From an uncultured Christensenella sp. (GTDB lineage: Bacteria; Bacillota; Clostridia; Christensenellales; UBA1242): 24,268 bases of DNA. This document shows positions 1 to 12,100 of this stretch, in pieces. How positions within the stretch are numbered: the stretch's first letter is position 1; each line of letters starts with the position of its first letter. Location of the stretch: assembly GCA_905203645.1 (NCBI GenBank), contig CAJKWP010000015.1, positions 1 to 24,268 of the forward strand, written 5' to 3'. Made by a program: the position numbers and the translations under genes. The notes under the pieces are model-generated. The model saw only the letters and a list, made by a program, of their open reading frames with translations. It ran no database searches and had not been told where the DNA came from.

Positions 1-28
1 TAAAAAATGTATAATATAATTTTTTTTT

Positions 29-45
29 AAAAATAGGCTATTTTT
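29..45. repeat. AT-rich inverted repeat upstream of the promoter
   Basis: The 8-base arms AAAAATAG and CTATTTTT (29-36 and 38-45) are perfect complements around a single G. The element lies just upstream of the -35 box, where an operator or an A/T-rich UP-like element would sit. It follows a T run at 21-28. No regulator can be named from it, and in such AT-rich DNA a palindrome this size may be chance. Confidence 0.4.
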
Positions 46-57
46 GCCCAAAATAAT

Positions 58-86
58 TTGACTGAATTTTATTTATATATTATACT
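58..86 (+). promoter_or_regulatory. sigma-A type promoter for the two-gene unit
   Basis: The -35 box TTGACT (58-63) and the -10 box TATACT (81-86) each match consensus at five of six positions and are separated by exactly 17 bases. Transcription would start near 92-94, giving a leader of about 90 bases before the ATG at 185. The -10 box forms the outer part of the left arm of a hairpin (81-103), so a protein binding the palindrome, or structure formed by read-through RNA, could affect this promoter. It is the only convincing promoter seen in the window and probably serves both lipoprotein genes. Confidence 0.8.
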
Positions 87-109
87 CTCTGCAAGAGAGT
101 ATATTTTTT
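81..109 (+). terminator. terminator-like hairpin overlapping the promoter
   Basis: The arms TATACTCTCT (81-90) and AGAGAGTATA (94-103) are perfect 10-base complements around the loop GCA, followed directly by six T's (104-109). This has the form of an intrinsic terminator, probably for a transcript arriving from upstream of the window. Its left arm contains the -10 box of the promoter at 58-86, so the same DNA may end one unit and start the next. Its core is closely related to a hairpin at 24248-24262. The stem is AT-rich at its base, so termination efficiency is uncertain. Confidence 0.55.
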
Positions 110-128
110 ATGCGTATGCGCGCGTATG
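109..128. other. alternating pyrimidine-purine tract in the leader
   Basis: Twenty consecutive bases alternate strictly pyrimidine-purine, with a CG-rich centre (GCGCGCG at 118-124), which is the sequence pattern that favours Z-DNA. It contains GCGTAT at 112-117 and 122-127; a third GCGTAT lies at 144-149. The segments 97-117 and 131-149 are imperfect direct repeats of each other (GAGTATAT, T-rich, GCGTAT). A role in regulation is possible but unproven. Confidence 0.35.
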
Positions 129-174
129 GTGAGTATATATTTTGCGTATTTCATCAAACTAAAAATATCTCTTT

Positions 175-180
175 GGAGGA
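175..180 (+). promoter_or_regulatory. ribosome binding site that fixes the start of the giant gene
   Basis: GGAGGA lies four bases before ATG at 185, a near-ideal Shine-Dalgarno arrangement. The in-frame ATG codons at 110 and 116 have only T/A-rich or hairpin sequence upstream. Starting at 110 would also place 25 mostly polar residues before the signal peptide. The start at 185 is therefore preferred. Confidence 0.9.
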
Positions 181-184
181 CTTT

Positions 185-3100
185 ATGGAAAAAATCAAAA
201 ATATCCTTGGCAAAATCGCTATGGCACTTGCAATGATTATGTGCATGGGCAGTGGAATTATTTTGTTTGGATGTGATGATGGAAAAAATATGAGCGTGTC
301 AGTTGACAAATCTTCTGTGTCAATTTTTCTTGGCGAAACAGAAGATGACACGGTTTCTGTTGTTGCTTCAGTTGCAAATAATGGTCGTGCTTCTGACCAG
401 ATTTTTTGCAGTTTTGAAAATGACAGAGCAAGTTTGATAAAAACAGAATATCTTGGAAATGGCAAAACTCAAATTTTTATCAAGGGTAATATTCCAGGTT
501 CAACCCAAGTTAAAGTCCACACCAAAGAAAAAAATAAAACATGCGATTTCAAAGTCGAAGTTGTTCAACCACTTACGGGACTCAATGCAAAAACTGGCGT
601 AAAGACTTATGTGGTAAAAGGACAAAAAAACAAAATTAATATAGCAAACTTGATTGATTTCGAGCCAATCAACACTTCACACAAAGATGTGGTTGTTTCA
701 ATCGCTTCCGAAGTTTCACAAGACTTGGCATATATTGAACAAAATGAGCAAGGAACGTTTTTGTACATTGACCCAAGTTTTGAAGGAGATAACGTTGCTG
801 TCAAAATCGAATCTTCAAACAGACCAAGTGTCGCACCAGTTGTTTTGGACTTTGAAGTTTTGAATCCAATTTTGACACAAGATGAAAATGGAAACTTGAA
901 AGGTATCAACAGTATATCTTCAAGCAAATCAATAAATCAAATTTTGTACCCACAAATTCAAAATGGACAAAATACGATATACTTGGCTCACAACAATCTT
1001 GATTACAGCGAAGAAATTATCACTGTTGAAATTGACAGAACAAATCTTTCGCAAAACAAGGAACTTCGTTTGACACCAGTTGTTACAAATCCAAACTTGG
1101 CAGTTGTAACCCAAATTGAAAGAAGGGACAGCAATGCTCAAAAGTTGGTTTTTGACATTACTGTTGTCGCTGGCAACAACGTAGGCAGTGATTGCTATTT
1201 GTACTTTGAACTTTGTTACAATGGATATCCAAACTCCAAAGTTGACACACAACAAATCAAAACTCAAATATTGTCTTATGACTTGATTGAAAGTTTGTAT
1301 TTCAACGGCGAACAAGCATTGGATGTTATGACAAGTGATCTTTACACAAGTTACACATCATCGGTTGGTTTGCCACTTGTGTTTGATGTTTATCCAACAA
1401 CTGTGCATCAAGATTACAGAAAATTGTACATTTCAACAAACGATTATGCTTTGAATGATGATGGAACCTTGAATGAAAACAGCAAAATTATATTGCTTGA
1501 CGAAAATGGCAGATATCTTCAAAAAGATAATGACGGATACATAGTCGTTGATTCTGGACAGAAAGTTTATGCTTTGGCAAGAAGCGAATTTGCTGGTCAA
1601 AGTGCTTCAATCGACGTTGAAAGCAAATTTACAAAAGATTATTACCAAAACGCAGATCCAAGCGTAAAAGCCAACAAAAAAACAACAATCAATTTTTCAC
1701 TTTTGGAAAGTGTAAGGGAAATTTCTTTCGCCGGCTTTGCCGAAAGTGACACAAACAAAAATACTTTCTTTTTTGCAAGCAACAAGGCAGAAACTCAAAC
1801 CATATATTTTGATGTAAAGCCTGCAAATGTAAAAGTAAGCGAAAAGTATATTGAAGTCGGTGCAGATTTTGAACTTGTCAAAAATTCACTCAAAGCCGAA
1901 AAATATCTTTCTGACACACAAGGAAATGTAGTCGGCAGAAGATACAGTTTTGACGTAAAATCCAACCCAAACAACAAAACAAACATTCAATCACTTTCAA
2001 TAAGTTTTGAAAACGGCAGAAAAATAGTTGGAACTCTTCATTCATTTGTTGAACTTGACGAAACCAGAGTAAACATTTCGCTTCAATCACCAAACGAAAA
2101 TTCTGCTGTTGGAAAATTAATGTATGTTACTGGAATAAGTGGTGTTGTTTTTGAAACAGCAATAAAAAATGGCAACAGTGCAAAACTTTCCATAAATACC
2201 TATGGTGCTGATTACGTTGCAAGTTACAAGTTTGCAGATTGCACGGATGCTGACCAAGCACAAAATTATTTTTCAGCCCTTGCAGACAAAGCAAGATTTA
2301 CAAATTCAACAAATATTTTAAATTCTGCACTTTTGAATGGTTTTTCATTCGTAAGTGGAAACAAAGTCGGCAAGACTCAAGTTCAAATCTTGCTTGCAGG
2401 CAACAAATTCTCAAAGGAAACAAATGATGGAATTACTTACAATCGTTTGAGCGCAGAACAAATTGAACTTGAAAAATATTTCTTTGTTGAAATCTACAAC
2501 CCTGTAAAATCTTTTGAAGTTTCACAAGCAACTGTTACACTTTACAGTTATGAAAGTGTAGGTTTTTATAACAAACAACTTTCAACAACTTCATTTGGTG
2601 TTTTTGTAAACCTCAATCAAACGCCAGCTACTTACAGCCAAATAAACTTTACACCTGAACATCTTAATGGTTATGCTGATGTAACTTTTGATTCTGAAAA
2701 CAATATCGCATACATACAAGCGCTTTCAACAAAAGATCCTTTGACTCAAACTTCAAGCGAAGTTTATTCTGATGGATTTATAAAATTTGAAATCGAAGAA
2801 TTTGGTGTTAAACAAATTTTAAATGTACGCGTTATCATAAGACGTGCAACTATGGTCGAAGGCATAAACGTTTATAACGTAAACAAAAACAGCGGTATCT
2901 ATATGGAAATTGGAAAAGACCAATATTTCAATATGGATGTTGCAGTTAAAAACAGCGATGCTTTCAACAAAAATTTGATTTACACATTTGTTCCTGATCA
3001 AAACACCAACTCTTCAATCTTGACTGTTGACAAATGGACTGGCAGAATAACTTTGAATGGAACTGAAGGTGGAACAGGTAAAGTTGTTATAACACCACAA

Positions 3101-6100
3101 GATTGTTTCAGTGGCGAAAATGAGCCTGTTCTTGATTTTGACAATGAATACAGCAAAAATCATATAGAAAATGTACAACTTGTTATTCCTATCACAGTTG
3201 CAGACGGCAGAAGCAAAGCAACAGCAATCAGAATACAAGATTTATCACAAATCCAAAACAATACATATCACTACATTTTGACAAAATCGTGCAATGCTAT
3301 TTCACTTGGCAATTTCAGTGGTGGACTTTATGGCGACAGTACAAATCCTCCAACAATAACATTTGAAAACAATGACAGTTTGTTTGACAATTTCTCTGGT
3401 ATAATCGAAGATATTGTTTTTGTTGGAACTGCAAAAAATGCTTTTGTTGCAAAAACAAACAAAGGAACAATAAAAAATATCACCGTTGATACATATACAA
3501 ACGCTGACGGATCATACACAGCAAGCAAAGTGCTTGGCGATGGTGAAAATGCAGGTGGTTTGGTTGTACAAAATGATGGACAAATTTCAAATTCAAAATT
3601 CTTTGGACAAATCCAAAATGGAAATTATGTCGGCGGAATTTGTGCAACAAACAATGGCGTTATTTTGGAATGCGCAGTTGAATTCTACACATTTGCCGAC
3701 TGCATCGGCGAATTGAGCGGAAACGTCGTTGGTGGACTTGTTGCAAAAATGTCTGGCGGAAAAATAAGCCAAAGTTACGTTTACAACTATCACAATCAAA
3801 ACAGCCTTGTTGCAACAACAAAAGGCGCTTTGGTTGGTGAGTTTGAAGGTGGATTGATACAACAATCGTTTGCAAAAACCAATTCGGAAAAACTTGTTGG
3901 AAATGAAGATGCTGTTGCCGAGCAAACTTCACAATTCAATATCACAAACAGTTTTGTTATAATTCAAGATATTGAAAACGATACTCTTTCAAACATAACA
4001 GTCAATATTGACAAAAAATACTTGAAAGGGTACTCACTTGCGTATGACACAAAACCAAATGGATATACAACTTTCAACAGTTACTACAATGCTAACAAAA
4101 TTTATTTTTCAAACAATTCTGTCTGGGCAATAAATTTGAACCAAAATGACGGATACCCATATCTTAAAGATATCCAATTTGAAGGTGCAAATGCCATAAC
4201 AAATTTTGTAATGCAAAACACAGACCAATCACTTTGTGACAATCAAAACTCAAAAGCAATTTTGTTTGTTTATGAAAAACAAAGCATGGTAGCTACAACA
4301 CCTGCCGAAGACGCAGTAATTTCAAGTTGGAATACAATATCATTTGCAAAATTGTTCGGCTTGAAATCGTCAAATGGTGTGCGTGCCGAATTTACAAATC
4401 CACAATACAAAGAATATGCAAATCTTTATTCAAACTCAATAGTTTTGAAAAAAGCGGGAAATATACAACTCAAAATATTCTCGAAATATGATTACACAAA
4501 AAACAAAACGTTTGACATAGTTATTTTGAATGCAATTGAAGATTTCAAACTTATGTATCAGGAATCACAAATTTTTGATGGAAGTGTAATAAGGGTCAAA
4601 AAATCTTCGACAGAAACTTTCAATCTTGACTTTGTAAAAGAAAAAGTTGCTGTTGATCGTCCAATCGCATTGAAGCAAGGTGACTTTAAAGTTTTGCTTA
4701 ACGGAAAAGCAATCACAGAAACAGGTTTTGCAAATCAAACAGGAAATATGTTCAGTATCGACACTGCAAGACTTGATACAAACTCAATAAACTTTGCTAT
4801 TTCAGCAAGTATTTTGGATGATTTTAACAAAATATTGAACCAAAATTACAATTTGACATTCACACTTTCACTTTACAATGGTGCCGATCAAATTTCGACC
4901 GATGTTTCAAAAGTTATACGTGTTCAACCACTCGACGTTGTAAAATTTGACGTGACAACACTTACAGACAATTTTGACGAAGAACTTGATATTCAAATTT
5001 TTGACAAAGACGGATTTGAGGGGTTCACCGAAGACGAATTGTATGTTGGATTGTTTGAAAATTCAAATGCCGACGGTTTCAGACCATACACCAAACAAGT
5101 TTATGGAATGGAAACTGACGGTTCTTGGACAAAAATTTCACAGGTTGGAAGTTATTCATATTTCAAAATAGTTTACAGTGTCAAACTTCAAATTGATGAA
5201 AGTTATCTTAACAGACCATTTGAAGAACTTGACTTGACATTTGATATTTGTTCAAACCTTGTCAAAAACGTAAAAACAAGTGTAAATGTGGTTTATAACT
5301 CCCAATCAATCGAAAGAATATTGTTTACAAATTTGAATTTTTCAAAATGGGACAAACTTACTGGTTACACTTTTGAAGATGAACCACAAAACGTTGTAAA
5401 TCCTGGAAAATCAAGTCTGCTGAAAATAAACTTGTACCCAGCATTTGCAGATTACAGCTACGTAGAAATTACATCATCAGTAGCAGATGGTCAATATTTG
5501 TCACTTTATCCTTTGACTTTGGAAAATGGATATTACAAACGCCAAACAAATGGATACAATGTGATTGATAATGGCATAAGATTGCCAAATAACTATCAAA
5601 ATGGCGACAGACTTGGAATTTATAACATTTTGGTTGCTGTTCCATCAAATATTCAAGTGGATACAGCATTTGAGATTGTTGTAAAAGCATTCAACAGTCG
5701 TGGCGAAGAACAAAAAACTGACAAATTTACATTGGTTACTCGTCCACTGGTTGCATCAACAATCACTATTGACGGCGAAGATACAAAATTGATGGCAAGG
5801 GGAACTTACGCTGACATAGTTGTTACAACTCAACTTGACCAAAATCTTGACTCAATCAAAATTTCGGGACAGGGAAAAGTAAGCGGAATTTCACTTGACA
5901 AAATTGAAGAGATAATCGACAACGAAAGAAATGTAAAAGTATACACCACAAAAATATTCGTTGGTGAAAATGCATATTTTGAAGAACAAGACGATTCTTC
6001 ATTTGAAGTAGTTGCAACTGTGAGCAGAAATAACGGCGGAATAATTGAAGAAAGACCTTCAAAAGTAAAAGTTTCAGTTGTTGACTTTTTGGTTGACAGT

Positions 6101-9100
6101 ATAAATCTTGACGTTGACAGCGTTGACAAAACCAACCTTAATGTATTTTTGGGAATTGACAAATACTTGAATTTTGCATTTGATACAACAACTTGGGAAG
6201 ATACAACATATTTGGATCCAACAATTCAGGAAGCAATAACAAAACTCAGAGCAAATGTACAAAAATTTGTTGAACAAAACTACTTTGTTGCAAATGATCC
6301 AACCGGCAGTGACAGTTATTACATCGTAAACTATCACCAAGGCGATGAAGATTATCTGTCATCGACATCTGCAAGATACAAAAATCTTTTGAACAACTTG
6401 TATTATGTAAATGCTGACGGTTCATCAGTCAAAGTTTTGTCAGCAAGTGGATATTTGAACGCAAATCCATACTTTGATTTTGATTACTCAGGAAACGGCA
6501 AGTGGTCAGACACAGTTGGTGGAAAATATTTGAAAATAGTTGGGAAATCAACAGGAACTCAAAAAATGCGTCTTGTTTTTGCATATTTGACGCCAGACAA
6601 GGTAAAACATGAACTTACATTTGACTTTACAATCACAATAAAAGTATACACAGATGAAGACAGACCAACTCAAATTACAACAGCCGAAGAATTTGTTGCA
6701 ATTCAAAAACAAAATGATGCCCAAGACTTTATTTTGATGAACGATATTGAACTTAGTTACTATGTTCCTTTTGATACAAGCAAGATAAAAACTTTTGATG
6801 GTAACAACAAAATTATCACAATCAGAAGTTTTGATATGTCCGATGATCAAACAAATTCATTGAACCTTGCATTGTTCTCAAATGTAACTGCTGATACAAT
6901 ACTCAAAAATATAACTGTAAACTATTATCATAATGACAACATAATAGTTGACACGACAACTTACAAAACAATCAACTTTGCAGGCTTTGCAATAACAAAC
7001 AATGGTTCCATTACAAACGGACATGTTCTTGCAATGCGTACAAACCTTTCTCTTGCAAACCCAACAAATGATGCAGGAATAAATATTTCATACACTTGCG
7101 GAAATATCCCTTCAACAATCCAAAGCAAAATTGCAGGATTTGTTCTCAATAACAATGGTGTAATAACAAACAGTCGTGTTGGTGGCGAAAGTTTCAAAAA
7201 AATTTACAGCAACAACGTTTCTGTTGGCGATTACGCACTTTCAAAATTTACAATCTCTGGTCAGGGTGATATAGCAGGTTTTGTATATGAAAATACTGGC
7301 ATAATATCCTCATCGTTTGCAAATAACATTGCACTTACAAACAATACAAAATCTGGCATCGAAACTGCAACGGCTGGATTTGCAGTAACAAACCAATCTG
7401 GTTCAATTTCGCTTTCTTATGCAAGGGGTGCATACTCAAAAACAAATCCAAACGAAATCAAAACTACAGGCAGTGTTATTTCAACAAACAGCGTTGGAGC
7501 AGGCTTTGTTTACAAAAACAATGCAGACATATTTGACTGCTACAGCAACATAAAACTCAAAGACACCGCAAACAACAGTGGAAGAAACAGTGCAGGTTTT
7601 GTTTACAACAACGCTGGCAACGTAAACAGATGTTACAGCAGTTCGATAATCGAAAACAGTTTGACAACACAGATGAACTTCAACGGTGTTGATGATTATG
7701 GCAATCTTTTAAACACTGGCGAAATTGTAAATTGCTATTACTATTCCCCACGTGACTTGTCAGATGACAGCGATATAAAAGACATGGACGAAACCTATGG
7801 CTCGGGCGTTTTAAGGGTTGAAAACTTTGATACTTCCGATATATTCTATGGCTTCTCATTCGCTCCACTCAATTCATGGAACGGTGTTTGGACAATGACT
7901 GTTGGCAAAGGACCAGAACTCATCAGTGCAAACAACATTGCAATATCTTCAAGATACGCTGTTCAAACTGATGAAAACGAGTTTACATTTGCATTTGTCG
8001 AAGGTTATGAATACGGCAGTGATGCAAACCCTATTTTGATTTCAAATGAAACCGAATTTAATCAAGTTTTTGGAAATTCAAATCGAACTCCTGTACAACA
8101 ATATTATGACAAAGACAAAAAAATTGCATTTGGAAATTATCGTTTGATAAACAACATTGATTTGTCAAAACTTGCAACCGAAGAGGAAGATTACGTTTTG
8201 ATAAGTTCCTTAACAAGCCTTGTAAACAATGCAGTATTTGATGGAAACTCTCTTACTATTTCAAATCTTGAACTTACATCCGAAATTGACAGCGATCAAA
8301 CAGGTTTTGGTCTGTTTGCAAGCATTTTAAACAACTCAGCCGTACTTAATACGAATGTAACTTTGAAGGGCATAAACGCTTCAAACATTCAAAATGTAGG
8401 TGTAATTGCAGGAATTGTACACGATTCCACAATCGCGAACGTAAATATTTCTTCAACAAGAAGGGGCGAAATATCCCCAGTTCTTGGACAAAACGTTGCA
8501 GGCGGCGTCGCAGGAATGGTGTTTGGCGACTCTAGCATTGTATCAGCAGTTGTAAACGGAATTGAAGTTTCCGCATCATACTTTGATACAAACGGAAGTA
8601 TACGACAAAAATTTGTTCGTACTGATAGCAAACAAAATGTTGACAACAGCAAACTCAGTTATGCTGGTGGTGTAGTTGGTATTTTGGATCTTTACTATGT
8701 TGACCAATATACACAGGTTGGTTATGATCAAGAACAACTTGTTTCATCATCACATGCTGCTCTTTTGCACGCAAAAGGTGGCACAATCGTAAAAGCAGGC
8801 ACGGTGGGCGGTGTAATTGGATACACTGGTCAAAACACTTATGTTCGTGATGCACAGTTTATCATCGAAAGAATTTCAACAGAATACACAAGCAAAATTG
8901 TAAGTTATGGGTACAGTGCAGGTGGTTTGATTGGTGAAAATTATGGTGATTTGACTCAATCGGTTGTTGAACATGACCGTCAAACACAAAATCAAATCGA
9001 AAGCAACACAAGTTTGTACTACAAAAATCCCGATGGATACAATCATGGTTATGAAGAATTGTTTGTTACAACTGATGCGTATTCTCCAATATTTGTTGGT

Positions 9101-12100
9101 GGACTTGTTGGACAAACATTTTCGGGAAGAATCACAAATTCTTATTCAAAAGCAAACGTAATCGCACAAAATGCCGATTATGTCGGCGGACTTTTCGGTG
9201 GAATTGGTGATTTCGACAAACTCAGAAAATCCAAACTTGGCTACAACTATTTCAATGAACTTTATACTTTCGGGGATATTTCTTCAAGGGACGTTGATGC
9301 TTCATCAAAAAATATTGGAGCAACAACAAACGTAAGAGGTGGTGTTGCAGGCGGAATAGCAGGATTCTGCGAATTTGCTGAAAAGACAACACTTACAGAT
9401 GGCGAAGAACTTGTTGACATTGTTTTTGCCGGTGTAAACGCTGTAAACTTCTTCTCAACAGAGCACGATACAATCACACAAACCGAAAATCAAACAACAA
9501 GTCTGCAATTTGAAAATATTTACGATTTTTATGGTGCAACATATTATGATGGCAAAACAGTTTTGGCAAATCAATATGACAAGGATACTGCTTTGTTTAC
9601 ATTTGCTAATGAAAAACTTGATGATGGTGGAAGTGGCTATTCTTACATCCCAGATATTCCTTCAAATCATGTTGTAAAGAATTTCTTTGCAAATCAAACT
9701 GAATACAGACCAATCGAATCTTGCTATGTAAAAAATGGCAGTGTATCCAGAACCGTAACCGACAAAATTGAGCCACTCAGTGCAATTACCACTCCTGCTA
9801 CGGACGGTGGCTACATGGATGTGATATTTCGTAACAATCACTGGGATCCATACAAATGGGAAAGAAAACCAAATGAATTGTTACCAAGGATATTATTTTC
9901 AACTTCGACATCAATTATCTATATCCGTACTGCAGATGACTTGAAATTGATGGCGAAATATCCAACAAAAACTTTCATTATTTATGGTACAGGTCCAAAC
10001 GGTGACAAAAAAGTATTTGTTGACTGTTCAACGGTTGATGATGACTTCTTGCAAAATATCAAAAACTTCCGTGGAGTTTTGAAAGGTTACAAAAATGACG
10101 AAGACGGAAACCCTTTGTTTGGATTGAGTTATTTGTCAAATTTGACACACGCACTTATCGACGACACACAAAACGGCGCAGTATTCACCGACTTTATAAT
10201 TGCAAACAGCGGAAATGCAGATGTTAACAGTTTTATTGGTTCGGCAATATTGGTTGAAAATGCAAATGGCGTAATATTCCGCAACATAATTTTGGATGAT
10301 TGTCAAATTGCAACAACCAGCAACAAAGCTGCTCTGCTTGCAGGATTGGCTACAAATTGTATGTTTGCAGATATAACAGTTCAAAATATTTCAAAATCCG
10401 ATTTTGTAAAACAAGATACATCAAAATCAACACAAAAAGCTCAATACTATGCTGGTGTATTCGCAGGAAGCATTTCTGGAACACGCAAAACAATTATAAA
10501 AGATTGCGTGATATCAAATCAAAGCAAAAGTTCAATGGGTGTACTTGTTGAAGGTAACAGCACAACAGAAGCCACAATAAATGCAGGTGGATTTGTTGGT
10601 GGTGCATCCAGTGGATCAATTCAAATCGACGCTTCAAAACAAATCATACAAAGCAAAGAAAATGTAACATTCAAAGTTGAATTTGTTGAACAAAATGTAG
10701 TTGGAAAGCCAATTTACAATGTAAATCTTGGTATGATAACAGGTTCAGCTTCTTCAATGAATTTTGCAATAACAGATGCTGGCATGACGGTATATGGACT
10801 TTTGAAGATGTCAGACGGTGCTCATATTCAAAATTTGAACGTTGGTGGACTTGTTGGACAAACTGTAAATGGTGGTTTGACAACGATTTCTGCACAAAAT
10901 AAAAATAACAATATTTGTATAAACATTGATATTGATAACAGCTCAAATACTTTTGTCGAAAATGCAATGTCAGTTTTGAACATAGGTGGATTGATTGGAA
11001 AATCAAACTCCAAAGTTGCTGTCAGCAACATCAATATCTTCCACGAAAGCAATGAAAGATATTTAATAAAAAACAATGATCATGTTTACATCCAAACCAA
11101 CAACTCTTATGATAATATCGGTGGACTAATCGGGCTTGCAAATGATGGACTTGTATGCACACAAACAAACTATGAAGCAATAACAACTTACATTGGAAAA
11201 GATTCTTTAAACGGCGGCGCTAAAGGAACCGTAAAATATGGTGGCACTATTGGCTATATTTCAAATCAGTCTTCGATGTCTGAAAATATGTTCTTTGTGA
11301 CTGGATTTGTAAACACAGCAAATGTTCAAATAAAAAACAAAAACAAAGTAATTGCTGGTGGAATTATTGGGGCAATAAACGTACTCAATCAAAATAATTC
11401 AAATTCAACTTATGATGTTGTTTTGGGCAAAGAGGGTCAAGACGATATCGACAACAACATAATTCTTGAAGCTCTGTACATTGACAGATTGCAAAACAGT
11501 GACATCGTTGCAGGTGGACTTATTGGTGACAGTGCAGTCGGAAAGGGTGAAAATGATGACAGAGTACGCAAAATTTCACTTGTAAACAATCAGGCGCTCG
11601 GTGAAGTAAACATAAACGCAAAGGCAAATATAAATCGCGATAATGACAGTTTGTACTTGTACTTGGGTGGACTTGTTGCACGCGGAAACAAAAATATCAA
11701 ACTTGTTTCAAACAACAGTTTGACCACAATTATGGCAAACCGCATTGCTTCAAACAATTATCGTATTTCTGCTTTTGTTGCAGATGCAGATTTTGACATC
11801 AATTCAAGCGTTCGCAATACAAATTGCTCGGATTACAATTTGTGTGGCGTTTCTTCAGTTGAAGAAAGTGCAGTTTCGAACACTTTGGCAGATAACAACA
11901 TTGTTTCTATTTCAACTCAAACAAAAAATATTCTTCCAAGCTGTTTTATCAAAAACGAAGAATGGATTTTTGGAACCAAGTTCAAACCATACGATTCAAG
12001 CAATCTTAGCAATCTTGAAGAATTTTTACAAAATACAAATGCTCAAATCAATGAAAATAAACAAAGAACTTATCTTTTGCTCAAAGATGATATTTCCTTA

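Noticed and set aside
110..184. Extension of the giant gene to the in-frame ATG at 110
   Set aside because: No ribosome binding site precedes it. It lies at the end of the T tract of a hairpin and would bury the signal peptide behind 25 polar residues, while ATG at 185 has GGAGGA at ideal spacing.
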